Below, one piece after another: positions 7,748 through 16,558 of a DNA stretch of 45,620 nt; within the stretch, counting starts at the first letter, position 1, and every line of letters begins with the position of its first letter. This DNA comes from Paenibacillus piri (lineage in GTDB: Bacteria > Bacillota > Bacilli > Paenibacillales > NBRC-103111). Position numbers and translations under genes: made by a program. The stretch is from contig NZ_SMRT01000033.1 of assembly GCF_004354045.1 (NCBI RefSeq), positions 1-45,620 of the forward strand. The letters are read 5' to 3'. The notes under the pieces were generated by a model, which saw only the letters and a list, made by a program, of their open reading frames with translations, did not search any database and was not told the origin of the DNA.

Positions 7748-9109
7748 TTGAGAGGGAATAAAATCATAGGAGCAGGCATAAGCGGTATATTGGCTTTGTC
7801 CTTGGCGGCGTGCGGCAGCTCCGCACCGGCTGCGGGAGGCGGGCAAACGGCCGCAGGGGGGAGTCCGGCGCCCGCCAATGAGGCGTCTAAAGCGGAAGCG
7901 CCCAAGAAGGCGGATCCGATTACGTTAACCTTTGTTGTGCCCAACACGACAACCACGCAGCCGTACGTTGATATTTTTAAGAAATACGAGGAAAAGACGG
8001 GAAATAAGGTTGAAATCCAGGCGCTGCCGAGCGGTGAGGATTACGGACGGCTGCTGCTTACACGTTTTGCAACCAAGGATTATCCCGATTTGTTTCAGAT
8101 GGACCCGGGTACCAAACAATACGTGAAGTTTCGGGCGGACGAGGAGCTGTACGATTTCACCAACGAAGATTTTCTTAACCGCATGACCGACAGCATCAAG
8201 CAGTTCCAGACGTTAAACGGCAAAGTTTACGGAATTCCTTGGGGCTCCTCCGGCGGCATGGGCTTTTACTACAACAAGGATGTGTTTAAAAAGCTTAGCG
8301 TTGAAGTCCCGAACAATTACAAGGATTTGCTCGCCATCCTCGACAAAGCGAAAGCGGCCGGTATTACTCCCATCTACGAAGGCGTCAAGGACGCATGGCC
8401 GGTTCAAGTATTTTCGTTGGCAGGCTGGTCTACCTTTATCGATCCGGTCATCGGCAAGGAGGGTGTGGACAAAATCGAACGCAACGAGCTGAAGCTTGCC
8501 GATATTCCGCAGCTTAAGGAAGTCCTTCAACGACAACATGAGCTGAAAACGAAAGGGTATTTCCAGAACAGTCTGCTGGCCGGCACTTACGATGAGCAGC
8601 AAAACTTGTTTGGCAACGGCTCTGTCGCGATGGTGCTCCAGCTGGAAGGGATGCTGCCCGCATTGGCCAAAAAGTTCGGCGAAGATTTCGTCCGCACCAA
8701 GGTCGGATTTTTCCCGATGCCGTCCGATACGGATAAAGGTCAGGCAACGATCACTCCGCCCAACCAGTTCCTCGTTTCCAAAAACGGCAAAAAAGCAAAA
8801 GCCGCCGTCGAGCTGATCAAGTTTATGACGACGAAGGAAGCGCTTGATATTTGGTACAAGGCTAACCCCGGCGTACCGGTTTATAAGGAAGCGACAGCTC
8901 AGCTGTACCCGGCGCAGGAGGACGTTGTGAAATATACGCAAGCGGGCAAAGCGCAGGTTAATATTAAAAACCGTTTAACCGCTTCCATGGTCGATTACGA
9001 TAAAATTTTGCAAAACATGTTTATTAACGGAAACATCGACGAAGCGATCAAGCAAATTGATGAAAAATACCGCAAAGACGGCGCCAATAAGAAGCTTCCG
9101 GGCTTCTAA
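7748..9109 (+). CDS. Sugar ABC transporter substrate-binding lipoprotein
   Basis: A 453-residue family-1 extracellular solute-binding protein. The signal peptide ends in lipobox LAAC with Cys22, followed by a Gly/Ala/Pro-rich tether and the mature domain from about residue 55 (ITLTFVVPNTTTTQPYVDIF). Family segments include YPDLFQMDPG, YGIPWGSSGGMGFYYNKDVF and FLVSKNGKKAKAAVELIKFM. It would be anchored outside the membrane and deliver substrate to the two permeases downstream. The start is TTG 7748 after a G-rich SD. No ATPase gene is in the window, which is normal because MsmX-type ATPases are shared. The ligand is inferred from the catabolic genes downstream. Confidence 0.92.
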   Translation: MRGNKIIGAGISGILALSLAACGSSAPAAGGGQTAAGGSPAPANEASKAEAPKKADPITLTFVVPNTTTTQPYVDIFKKYEEKTGNKVEIQALPSGEDYGRLLLTRFATKDYPDLFQMDPGTKQYVKFRADEELYDFTNEDFLNRMTDSIKQFQTLNGKVYGIPWGSSGGMGFYYNKDVFKKLSVEVPNNYKDLLAILDKAKAAGITPIYEGVKDAWPVQVFSLAGWSTFIDPVIGKEGVDKIERNELKLADIPQLKEVLQRQHELKTKGYFQNSLLAGTYDEQQNLFGNGSVAMVLQLEGMLPALAKKFGEDFVRTKVGFFPMPSDTDKGQATITPPNQFLVSKNGKKAKAAVELIKFMTTKEALDIWYKANPGVPVYKEATAQLYPAQEDVVKYTQAGKAQVNIKNRLTASMVDYDKILQNMFINGNIDEAIKQIDEKYRKDGANKKLPGF

Positions 9110-9129
9110 TCATGTAAGGGGAATCCATC

Positions 9130-10002
9130 ATGGCCAAAACGTTAAAGTATCCTTATTATTTTGTGCTTCCCGCTTTGTTGATTTATTTGCTGCTGTCCGT
9201 GTCGCCTAAGCTGATGGGGATTTATTACAGCTTTACCGACTGGAACATCCATGTGAAAGAAGTGGCGTTCATCGGGCTTGATAACTATAAAGCGATGTTG
9301 GCCGATGACGAGATGGTGGAAGCTTTTAAAAATACGATCATTTTCTCATTTTTTGTTACGATTTTTCAAAACGTATGCGGACTTGGCTTAGCTTTGCTGT
9401 TAAACGCCAAGCTGCGGATGCAAAACGTGCTGCGGACCGTCTTTTTCCTGCCTTACGTGATCGCGCCGATCATTACAGGGTATATTTTTACAGCGCTTTA
9501 TCATCCGGACAACGGCTTGGTTAACGCCTTTCTACGGCTGGTTGGACTTGGAGTGTTGGCGCAAGATTGGCTTAACGATCCGAAATATGCGTTGTTTTCC
9601 GTTATTGTTACGGATATTTGGCGGCTGTCCGGATTTGCCATGGTGATCTATCTGGCCGGGCTGCAAATCATCCCTAAGGATTTGACGGAATCGGCGCAAA
9701 TTGACGGAGCGAGCTTCCGCCAGCGGTTTGTCCACATTACGTTCCCGCTGCTGGCTCCATCGTTTACGGTTAATTTGCTGTTGTCGATGATCGGTTCGAT
9801 GAAGGTGTTTGAGCTGGTTATGGTGTTAACCCGGGGAGGTCCGGGATATGCGACGCAGGTGTTTAATACTTATATATTAGGCGCTTTCAGCTCGGGGATT
9901 TACGGGTATGGAACCGCGGTTAACGTCGTGTTGTTTCTGGTTATTACAGCTGTTGGCATTCCGGTTCTGGTCGGCTTGCGCAGAAGGGAGCTGGAGATGT
10001 GA
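9130..10002 (+). CDS. Sugar ABC transporter permease, MalF/UgpA type
   Basis: A 290-residue membrane protein with six predicted helices, starting with LPALLIYLLLSVSPKLMGIYYSF. The EAA loop that contacts the ATPase is LTESAQIDGASFRQRFVHITFPLL-like, around residues 185-208. It follows the binding protein by 20 bases and overlaps the second permease, so the two are translationally coupled. Confidence 0.93.
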   Translation: MAKTLKYPYYFVLPALLIYLLLSVSPKLMGIYYSFTDWNIHVKEVAFIGLDNYKAMLADDEMVEAFKNTIIFSFFVTIFQNVCGLGLALLLNAKLRMQNVLRTVFFLPYVIAPIITGYIFTALYHPDNGLVNAFLRLVGLGVLAQDWLNDPKYALFSVIVTDIWRLSGFAMVIYLAGLQIIPKDLTESAQIDGASFRQRFVHITFPLLAPSFTVNLLLSMIGSMKVFELVMVLTRGGPGYATQVFNTYILGAFSSGIYGYGTAVNVVLFLVITAVGIPVLVGLRRRELEM

Positions 10003-10823
10003 TGGTTTCACGCCGCGCCGGGCGTTTCGGTCTTGAAGCGCTGGCTTGTATGCTGGCTGCGCTCGTAGTCATTCCGTTTGTGATGATTTGCATCAACTCG
10101 GTAAAAGGGGTTCGCGAAGCCGCGTTGTTCTCCTTGTCGCTGCCGACGGAGTGGGTATTCGCCAATTATAGCGAGGTATTCCAATCCGCGCATATTGCCA
10201 GAGGTTTTTTTAACAGCTTCCTAATTTCGGCGTTGGTTGTTATGTCCGTTAATTTGTGCGCTTCGATGGCCGCTTTCGTCATTCAGAGGCGCAACGACAA
10301 GCTGCTGCGCGCGGTCTACTATTTATTTATTATGGGGCTGATCGTTCCGGCTTCTATCATCCCTACGATCAAGCTGATGATGGATTTGCACATTCATAAC
10401 ACGTATCTGGGCATTGTGCTTTATTACACGTCCGTCTTGCTGCCTTTTTCCGTGTTTTTATTGACCGGATTTATGAAGTCGGTGCCCCGGGAGCTGGACG
10501 AATCGGCCGTTTTGGACGGCTGCGGTTTTTTCCGAATGTATACGGCAATTGTGCTGCCTTTGCTTGTATCCGTGCTTGTAACCGTCACCATTGTCGTTAT
10601 GATGTCCGTTTGGAACGATTTTTTCGGTCCCTTTTATTTAATTACGGACAGCACGAAGTGGACGATCATCTTGTCCATCTACAGCTTTGTGACGCAATAC
10701 AATACGAACTGGGGATTGGTTTTCGCGTTTATGATGATGGTGATCGCTCCGGTGCTTGTCATTTATTTGCTGCTTCAAAGGTTTATTATCGAAGGCCTGA
10801 CGGCAGGCTCGTTAAAAGGATAG
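9999..10823 (+). CDS. Sugar ABC transporter permease, MalG/UgpE type
   Basis: A 274-residue inner-membrane permease with six helices. The EAA motif is ELDESAVLDGCGFFRMYTAI, after VFLLTGFMKSVP. The start is GTG 9999, overlapping the first permease by four bases, or ATG 10002, overlapping by one; the sequence ATGTGATGG allows either. The C-terminus GLTAGSLKG is typical of the family. Confidence 0.93.
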   Translation: MMVSRRAGRFGLEALACMLAALVVIPFVMICINSVKGVREAALFSLSLPTEWVFANYSEVFQSAHIARGFFNSFLISALVVMSVNLCASMAAFVIQRRNDKLLRAVYYLFIMGLIVPASIIPTIKLMMDLHIHNTYLGIVLYYTSVLLPFSVFLLTGFMKSVPRELDESAVLDGCGFFRMYTAIVLPLLVSVLVTVTIVVMMSVWNDFFGPFYLITDSTKWTIILSIYSFVTQYNTNWGLVFAFMMMVIAPVLVIYLLLQRFIIEGLTAGSLKG

Positions 10824-10833
10824 CAGTTTGTCC

Positions 10834-10865
10834 GGTGGATAATTTTTGGTGAATACTTATCCATC
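10834..10865. terminator. Stem-loop after the permeases
   Basis: GGTGGATAA and TTATCCATC pair around a 14-base loop. There is no T-run, so it may stabilise the transporter mRNA or set differential expression rather than terminate. The 180-base gap around it holds no gene. Confidence 0.35.
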
Positions 10866-11004
10866 GAAATGACTGGAAGGCAAGGGGATGGCTTCAGGGC
10901 TCGTCTGGAAGGAACTGGTGATGAGTAAGTATTTACCCGGTCGCTTTCGTTGGACAGATTCCTGGAAGGCTGCTAATTAAGACCGTGCGACAGGAGGAGA
11001 TTGG

Positions 11005-11799
11005 ATGCCAAACGTCATTATAGCCGACGATGAAATTTGGGTGAGAAAAGGGATTATTAAAGCGATCGACTGGGAGCTGCACGGTCTGCGGCTTATCGGC
11101 GAAGCGGCCGACGGGGAAGATGCCTACGGACTTATTTTAAAAAACAGCCCCGATATTTTGCTGCTCGACATGCGCATGCCCGGTATGGACGGGAGAGAGC
11201 TGCTGCGGCTTATGAAGGAGCGGTTTCCGGACGTGCTTAGTATCGTCATAAGCGGTTATTCCGATTTCGAATATACCAGGGAGGCCATTCAACACGGAGC
11301 TTTCGATTATGTGCTCAAGCCGGTTAAGAAACCCGAGCTTATGCAGGCGCTTGAACGGGTCGTCGATGAGCTGAACCACAGAAACGGCATGGATGGGAAG
11401 GAAGGGAAGGCCCCGGATGCGGCTGAGACGGGAACGGGGGATAACGGTGCCGCAGCGAGCTGTAAAGCCGGTTCCCGGCAATCGAACATCGTAGAAAACA
11501 TTGTGATGGACATGATGAACCAATACGACCGGCCGCTCAGCTTAAGCGATTTTGCCAAAAAATACCACGTTAACGCCGACTATTTAAGCCGGTTGTTTAA
11601 AAAAGAAACCGGTAAAAATTTCAGAGATCTGATGACCGAATGCCGCATTGAAAAAGCGAAGGAGCTGCTGGAGCGGACGAATTACAAATATTTTGAAATT
11701 TCCTCGCTCGTCGGCTATGAGGATTACAGGCATTTTAGCCAAGTGTTTAAAAAAGCGGTCGGCATGACGCCGAGCGAATATAAGCACCGGACCGGCTGA
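11005..11799 (+). CDS. AraC-type response regulator (YesN-like, short form)
   Basis: A 264-residue regulator. The receiver domain (1-125) has acidic pocket DDE 8-10, phosphoacceptor Asp55 in LLLDMRMPG, and the switch lysine in YVLKPVK. A low-complexity Gly/Ala/Glu linker covers about 128-160. Two AraC HTH motifs follow (SLSDFAKKYHVNADYLSRLF; then KYFEISSLVGYEDYRHFSQVF, ending MTPSEYK). The usual 250-residue linker of YesN proteins is absent, so this is a compact version. AGGAGGAG precedes the ATG. It presumably answers the kinase at 5789 and activates this transporter/catabolic block. Confidence 0.9.
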   Translation: MPNVIIADDEIWVRKGIIKAIDWELHGLRLIGEAADGEDAYGLILKNSPDILLLDMRMPGMDGRELLRLMKERFPDVLSIVISGYSDFEYTREAIQHGAFDYVLKPVKKPELMQALERVVDELNHRNGMDGKEGKAPDAAETGTGDNGAAASCKAGSRQSNIVENIVMDMMNQYDRPLSLSDFAKKYHVNADYLSRLFKKETGKNFRDLMTECRIEKAKELLERTNYKYFEISSLVGYEDYRHFSQVFKKAVGMTPSEYKHRTG

Positions 11800-11845
11800 A
11801 AGGAATAACCGGAAAACAATATACATATAAAGGAGAGTCTGATGA

Positions 11846-13579
11846 ATGGAACGGTTCAACCCGAAGCTTATTCCGGATACGTTGTTATTGGAGGATAGAG
11901 CGAGACATGTGCTGAATGTCATTATTCGCATTGCCGATGACGATCATGGCGGCATTCCTTTTTTTAGCGCCAACCTGATGGAGAAACCCGCCTATATGCG
12001 GCACGGCGATTGGGATTACGGCTCAAGCCACGGACGGCTGGTCGACGCGCTGGTGCTGGCCAGACATATGACGGGCGTAACGGACGGATTGGAGGTGGAG
12101 GAGAGGTATCGGCAAAATTTGCTGAGCTTTTTCAAGGAGGACGGATTAAGCTACAGGCAAAAAAATCCGAAAACAAAGTGGGAGCCAAACGCCAATATGA
12201 TCGACCAACGAGCGGTTATTTTAGCGTTAACGTCATGGTATATGGCGACCGGAGACCGGAAGGTGAAGGAGGCGGCCGACAAGCATGTGGCTGCGCTAAA
12301 GCGCATTGCCGTCAAAGAAAGGGATGTTTGGTATTATTCGAACTCGGAATATAAAGAGGGCGGCTGGCCATCGGCCAACGCCGTTCAGCTGCGCCTGGCC
12401 CCGGACCCGGCGGCCTTCTGCGGACGGCTTGTCATGCCGCTGCTTAAGTATTACGAAGTGACCGGCAACGGCGACGCGCTGGAGCTGTGCGAGTTTTTTT
12501 CGGCGATGATTGTGCATCGCAGCGGGGTGTTTAACCCGGACGGCAGCTTTAATGATTCGCTCGCGTACCGCAGCGGCCACTTCCATACGCGGATCGGGAC
12601 GTTGGACGCGCTCGCGAGATTCGGCTACCATACGCACGATGCGTCGCTGATCCATTTTGTGAAAAAAAGCTACGATTGGGCGTTAACCTGGTGCACCTCC
12701 TTCGGCTGGACGCCGGGCGATATGCATGAGCAGGCTTACGAGCACGAAACGTGCTCGCTGGTCGATCTGATCGCCACAGGCATTACGTTGGCGCGCTGCG
12801 GTTACACCGAATATTGGTCAACGGTGGAGCGGTTTTTGCGCAATCATCTTACGGAATCGCAGCTGCTCGATTTAAGCTGGGTGGAGGATCTTGACGATAC
12901 ATCGTGCGATGACACCGGATTAAAGTCGTATTTTCATGTAGCGGAGCGAACCCGCGGCGCTTTTGCCGGGTATTCGGCTCCAAACGACTTTTGCTGCGAT
13001 GTGGCGAACGGCCGCGGACATACAAGCGATTTGCAAACCTGCTGCATCGGCTCCGGCACCCGGGGGTTGTTTATGGGATGGAGCAACACCGTAACGGAGC
13101 AAAACGGCACTGTGTCCGTCAATTTCCTGCTCAGCCGCGGATCGCAATGGTTGGATGTACACAGCTACCTGCCGCATGAAGGCAAGGTGGTGCTTGAGGT
13201 TCGCCGGCCGTTGAAGCGGCTGCTTGTACGCATCCCCGATTGGGCGGGTTACGCCAAGGTAGAGGTCCGGAGGGAGATCGGGGATGATGTACGCTATCAG
13301 TCCGGCAAAGAGCCGAGCATGTGGGTGAAGCAGCGGTTCCTTGTGCTGGGAGAGGCGGGCGAAGGGGAACGGATTACGGTAACCTTCCCGCTCAGCCATC
13401 GGCAGACGGTAGAAAAGGCAGTGGGCCAGGAGTTTATTGCCAAATGGCGCGGCGATGACGTTATACACCTCTCACCCGAAGGGGTGCATCACCCGTTCTA
13501 CAACAACCGCAAGGTGTTTGATCAAGCTCCGATGCGGGAGGGCGATTACCGCAGGCTGGAGCGGGAGCTGTATTGGTAA
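11846..13579 (+). CDS. GH127-like (beta-L-arabinofuranosidase clan) glycoside hydrolase
   Basis: A 577-residue cytoplasmic protein without signal peptide, built as an (alpha/alpha)6 barrel followed by beta-rich segments. GH127 enzymes (DUF1680 relatives) use a zinc site of Glu-Thr-Cys plus a Cys-Cys pair, one Cys being the nucleophile. Here E301-T302-C303 (EHETCSLVDL) and C399-C400 (LQTCCIGSG) fit, and E295 or a neighbour could be the acid. The Cys-Cys context differs from the usual CCPPN, so this is a divergent branch. In the operon it probably removes a furanosidic or acidic sugar (arabinofuranose, aceric acid or apiose) from an imported oligosaccharide; the exact linkage is inference. Confidence 0.65.
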   Translation: MERFNPKLIPDTLLLEDRARHVLNVIIRIADDDHGGIPFFSANLMEKPAYMRHGDWDYGSSHGRLVDALVLARHMTGVTDGLEVEERYRQNLLSFFKEDGLSYRQKNPKTKWEPNANMIDQRAVILALTSWYMATGDRKVKEAADKHVAALKRIAVKERDVWYYSNSEYKEGGWPSANAVQLRLAPDPAAFCGRLVMPLLKYYEVTGNGDALELCEFFSAMIVHRSGVFNPDGSFNDSLAYRSGHFHTRIGTLDALARFGYHTHDASLIHFVKKSYDWALTWCTSFGWTPGDMHEQAYEHETCSLVDLIATGITLARCGYTEYWSTVERFLRNHLTESQLLDLSWVEDLDDTSCDDTGLKSYFHVAERTRGAFAGYSAPNDFCCDVANGRGHTSDLQTCCIGSGTRGLFMGWSNTVTEQNGTVSVNFLLSRGSQWLDVHSYLPHEGKVVLEVRRPLKRLLVRIPDWAGYAKVEVRREIGDDVRYQSGKEPSMWVKQRFLVLGEAGEGERITVTFPLSHRQTVEKAVGQEFIAKWRGDDVIHLSPEGVHHPFYNNRKVFDQAPMREGDYRRLERELYW

Positions 13580-13725
13580 GGGGGGGGAAAATGAGCTGAC
13601 GATAAGTCCCTCACAAGCCTTTAATAAGGTTGAAACTTATTTGCTGTTGAGCCGCTTCACATGAAATCATATTCATTCTAGCTAGGTACAGAGCTAATGT
13701 CATTAAATAAAGGAGGTATCCATAC

Positions 13726-14397
13726 GTGAAAACAGTTGTTGCCATTTATACGGGGCAGGGTTTGGCGGATCCGCTGAAGCAATTGTTTCAGCAGGTTCTG
13801 CCGGACTGCCGGCTTGTCAATATTATCGATGACGGCCTCATTCATGATGTAAACCGCGAGGGCGAAGTATCCAAAGCGATAGTCCGGCGGTTGATCGGCT
13901 ATTACAGGCAAGCCGCGGATATGGGGGCGGATGTTATTCTTAACACCTGCTCGTCGGTAGGAGAGATTGTTGATCTGGCTTTGCCGTTAATCGATGTGCC
14001 GATTGTTAAAATCGACGAAGCGATGGCCAATGAAGCGGTGCGGAGCTTCGGGCGCATCGGCGTGATTGCGACGCTGCCATCGACGCTGCAGCCAACCGTG
14101 CGGCTGCTCAAGGCGCAAGCCGCAAAGCTGGGGCGTGAGGTTGCCGTCGCGGACGGGCTCGCCGACGGAGCGTTTCACGCCCTGATTAACGGCCGGCCGG
14201 AGGAGCACGACCGTTTGATAACGGAGACGGCGCAGCTGCTTGCCGCATCATGCGATGGGCTGGTGCTGGCGCAAGGCTCCATGGCGCGGATGGAGCAGCG
14301 GCTCGGTGAACTGACCGGCAAGCCGGTGCTGTCGAGCCCGCGCCTCGGGTTAATGGCCGTGAAAGCAATGCTGGAGCAGAATACTTATTCCGCCTGA
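13726..14397 (+). CDS. Asp/Glu/hydantoin racemase-fold protein with one catalytic cysteine
   Basis: A 223-residue member of the Asp/Glu racemase superfamily. The first-half cysteine is present (ILNTCSSVGE, Cys75). The equivalent second-half position reads LAQGSMAR (183-185), so the second catalytic Cys is missing. A classic two-base racemase is thus unlikely; an isomerase, epimerase, decarboxylase or hydrolase-like role in the acid-sugar pathway is more plausible. AAAGGAGG precedes GTG 13726. A 146-base gap upstream contains a possible promoter (TTGAGC, 17 bases, TATTCA, from about 13645), so the last four genes may also have their own transcript. Confidence 0.75.
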   Translation: MKTVVAIYTGQGLADPLKQLFQQVLPDCRLVNIIDDGLIHDVNREGEVSKAIVRRLIGYYRQAADMGADVILNTCSSVGEIVDLALPLIDVPIVKIDEAMANEAVRSFGRIGVIATLPSTLQPTVRLLKAQAAKLGREVAVADGLADGAFHALINGRPEEHDRLITETAQLLAASCDGLVLAQGSMARMEQRLGELTGKPVLSSPRLGLMAVKAMLEQNTYSA

Positions 14398-14417
14398 GGG
14401 AGAAAGGAAGAAACCTG

Positions 14418-15290
14418 ATGAAAGTTGCTTTAATTGGAGCGGGCGGTAAAATGGGCTGCCGGCTTGCCGCTAATTTGCTGAAAACCGCATATGAGTTAGC
14501 TTGCGTGGAGGTATCGGAGCAGGGGACGGTCCGGCTCGCCGAAATCGGGTTGGCCCCGGTAAGCTTGGACAGCGCATTAGACGGAGCGGGGGCTGTCATT
14601 TTGGCTGTGCCGGATACCGTCATCGGCCGGGTAGCCGGCGATATTGTTCCGCGGCTGCAGCCCGATACGCTGCTGCTGGTGCTCGACCCTGCGGCGGCCT
14701 TTTTGGGTCAGCTGCCGGAGCGCGGCGACGTCGCCTATATGGCGGCGCATCCGTGCCATCCGCCGCTGTTCAGCGATGAGACATCGCCGGAGGCGAGGCG
14801 CGACTTTTTTGGCGGTGTTGCCGCCAAACAATCCGTTGTTTGTGCCTTGATACAGGGGGATGAGGCGCATTACAGAACGGGCAAGCAACTAGTGGAAGCT
14901 ATTTACGCGCCTGTTGCCCGAATCCACCGGATCACTTTGGAGCAGATGGCGATGATGGAGCCGACGATGGCCGAAACAATCGGCGCGACGGTTGCTGTGC
15001 TCGCCCGGGAAGCGATGGATGAGGCGGTGCGCAGAGGAGTGCCGGAAGCGGCGGCGAGGGATTTTATGCTCGGCCATATGAATATTTTGCTGGCGGTTGC
15101 CTTTGGCGAAGCCAAAAATCCGCTTTCCGATGCATGCCAAATCGCTGTTGAATACGGCAAACAGCATTTAATCCGGGACAATTGGCGGTCGCTTTTTGAA
15201 CCGGAATCGGTGCGCGAACAAATTCAAATGATGTTAAACCTGGATGAATGGGCGCTGCACAAGGCGAAGGACAAGGAGGTGCGGCCCTAG
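14418..15290 (+). CDS. apnO: D-apionate oxidoisomerase-like NAD-dependent enzyme
   Basis: A 290-residue Rossmann enzyme: KVALIGAGGKMGCRLAANL (dinucleotide fold, residues 2-20), VILAVPDTVIGRVA, the characteristic HPCHPP segment, and GGVAAKQSVVCALIQG. This pattern matches the phosphogluconate-dehydrogenase-like family to which ApnO belongs. ApnO oxidises and rearranges D-apionate to 3-oxo-isoapionate. Its stop overlaps the GTG of the RuBisCO-like gene by one base, and a DUF1537 kinase follows, the same trio as in known apionate pathways. Function is assigned by family and context; another branched or isomeric acid sugar remains possible. Confidence 0.75.
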   Translation: MKVALIGAGGKMGCRLAANLLKTAYELACVEVSEQGTVRLAEIGLAPVSLDSALDGAGAVILAVPDTVIGRVAGDIVPRLQPDTLLLVLDPAAAFLGQLPERGDVAYMAAHPCHPPLFSDETSPEARRDFFGGVAAKQSVVCALIQGDEAHYRTGKQLVEAIYAPVARIHRITLEQMAMMEPTMAETIGATVAVLAREAMDEAVRRGVPEAAARDFMLGHMNILLAVAFGEAKNPLSDACQIAVEYGKQHLIRDNWRSLFEPESVREQIQMMLNLDEWALHKAKDKEVRP

Positions 15291-16558
15291 TGCGGGAAGA
15301 GGTGTTGGCAACTTATCTGATTGAAACGCCGTGGGAGTTGGAGACGGCTGCGGAGGTGATGGCCGGGGAGCAATCGACCGGCACCTTTACTGCCGTCCCC
15401 GGGGAAACGGATGAGCTGCGAAGCCGCCACGCGGCAAGGATCGTCAGCATTAAGCGGCTGGAAACGGTCGCTCAGCCGTCATTGCCGGGTTCTATGCCCC
15501 CGAAGCAGTGGAACGGACGTTACAACAGAGGCGAAGTGGTGCTGGCGTTCCCGCTTCATAATTTTGGTCCGTCGTTGCCCAATCTGCTTTCCGCCGTAGC
15601 GGGTAATCTGTACGAGCTTCAGCAGTTTTCCGGCTTGCGGCTGACGGACCTTGAGCTGCCGGCTTCCTTCGGAGACGCCTATCCCGGACCGAAGTTCGGA
15701 ATTAACGGAACGCGGCGGTTTGCCGGCGTTGAAGGAAGACCGCTAATCGGCACGATTATTAAACCGAGCATCGGGCTTTCGATTGAAGAGCTGCGTGGAA
15801 TGGTTCGCCGGTTGGCGCTTGCCGGGATTGATTTTATAAAGGATGATGAGCTTAATGCGAACCCGCCTTTTGCCCCGCTGGATCAGAAGGTGGCGGCTGT
15901 TATGGAGGAATTGGAGCGGGCGGCTGAGCAAACCGGGAAAAAGGCGATGTATGCCTTCAATATAACCGGCGATATCGAAGAAATGAAACGGAACCATGAG
16001 CATGTGATCCGGCATGGGGGTAACTGTGTTATGGTTAGCATCAACAGCATCGGTTTCACCGGGCTTGCTTATGTGAACACCTTTAGCGAAGTGCCGATTC
16101 ACGGTCACCGCAACCAGTTCGGTTACATGACACGCTGCCCGCTGTTAGGCATCGATTTTGCCGCTTACCAGAAGCTGTGCCGTTTGGCCGGCGCCGATCA
16201 TTTGCATGTCAACGGGTTAGACAGCAAGTTTTACGAAAGCAACGAATCCGTAATCCGTTCCGTACAAGGCTGCTTGCAGCCGATGTTTGGCGGTTACGCC
16301 ACCATGCCTGTGCTTTCGTCGGGCCAGTCTGTGATGACGGTTGAACCTTCCTATAAGGAATTGCAAACTTATGATGTCATTCATTTGGCCGGGGGAGGCA
16401 TTCTTGCCCATCCGGGCGGCGCGGCAGCCGGTGTAGCTAGCATGAAGCAAGCATGGGAAGCGGCTATGGGCGGAATTTCGCTTAATGTTTATGCCGCGGA
16501 GCGACCCGAGCTGCTTCAGGCTATTGAGAAGTTCGGGGGAAGCCACGGGAAAGGGTGA
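15290..16558 (+). CDS. RuBisCO-like protein, 3-oxo-isoapionate-4-phosphate decarboxylase or transcarboxylase/hydrolase type
   Basis: A 422-residue RuBisCO-superfamily enzyme. EQSTGTF (27-33) lies near the N-terminus; GTIIKPS with Lys158; FIKDDEL with Lys184, Asp186 and Glu187, matching the carbamylated-Lys metal site; HGHR at 271-274; a loop-6-like Lys313; SSGQS at 343-347; and AGGGILAHPGG. The metal and enolising residues are all present, so it should be catalytic on a phosphorylated keto acid. In apionate pathways such proteins either decarboxylate the kinase product (OiaX) or split it to 3-phosphoglycerate and glycolate (OiaT). No tetrose-phosphate isomerase is nearby, mildly favouring the latter. 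The start is GTG 15290, overlapping the upstream stop; the SD AGGAGG lies in the apnO end. Confidence 0.8.
   Translation: MREEVLATYLIETPWELETAAEVMAGEQSTGTFTAVPGETDELRSRHAARIVSIKRLETVAQPSLPGSMPPKQWNGRYNRGEVVLAFPLHNFGPSLPNLLSAVAGNLYELQQFSGLRLTDLELPASFGDAYPGPKFGINGTRRFAGVEGRPLIGTIIKPSIGLSIEELRGMVRRLALAGIDFIKDDELNANPPFAPLDQKVAAVMEELERAAEQTGKKAMYAFNITGDIEEMKRNHEHVIRHGGNCVMVSINSIGFTGLAYVNTFSEVPIHGHRNQFGYMTRCPLLGIDFAAYQKLCRLAGADHLHVNGLDSKFYESNESVIRSVQGCLQPMFGGYATMPVLSSGQSVMTVEPSYKELQTYDVIHLAGGGILAHPGGAAAGVASMKQAWEAAMGGISLNVYAAERPELLQAIEKFGGSHGKG

Noticed and set aside
8213..8941. 242-codon minus-strand frame
   Set aside because: Antisense shadow of the substrate-binding lipoprotein in GC-rich coding sequence, with no SD.
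15290..16558. True carbon-fixing RuBisCO
   Set aside because: Gene context (ApnO-like, DUF1537 kinase, sugar transporter) and RLP-type sequence blocks point to acid-sugar catabolism; no phosphoribulokinase is present.
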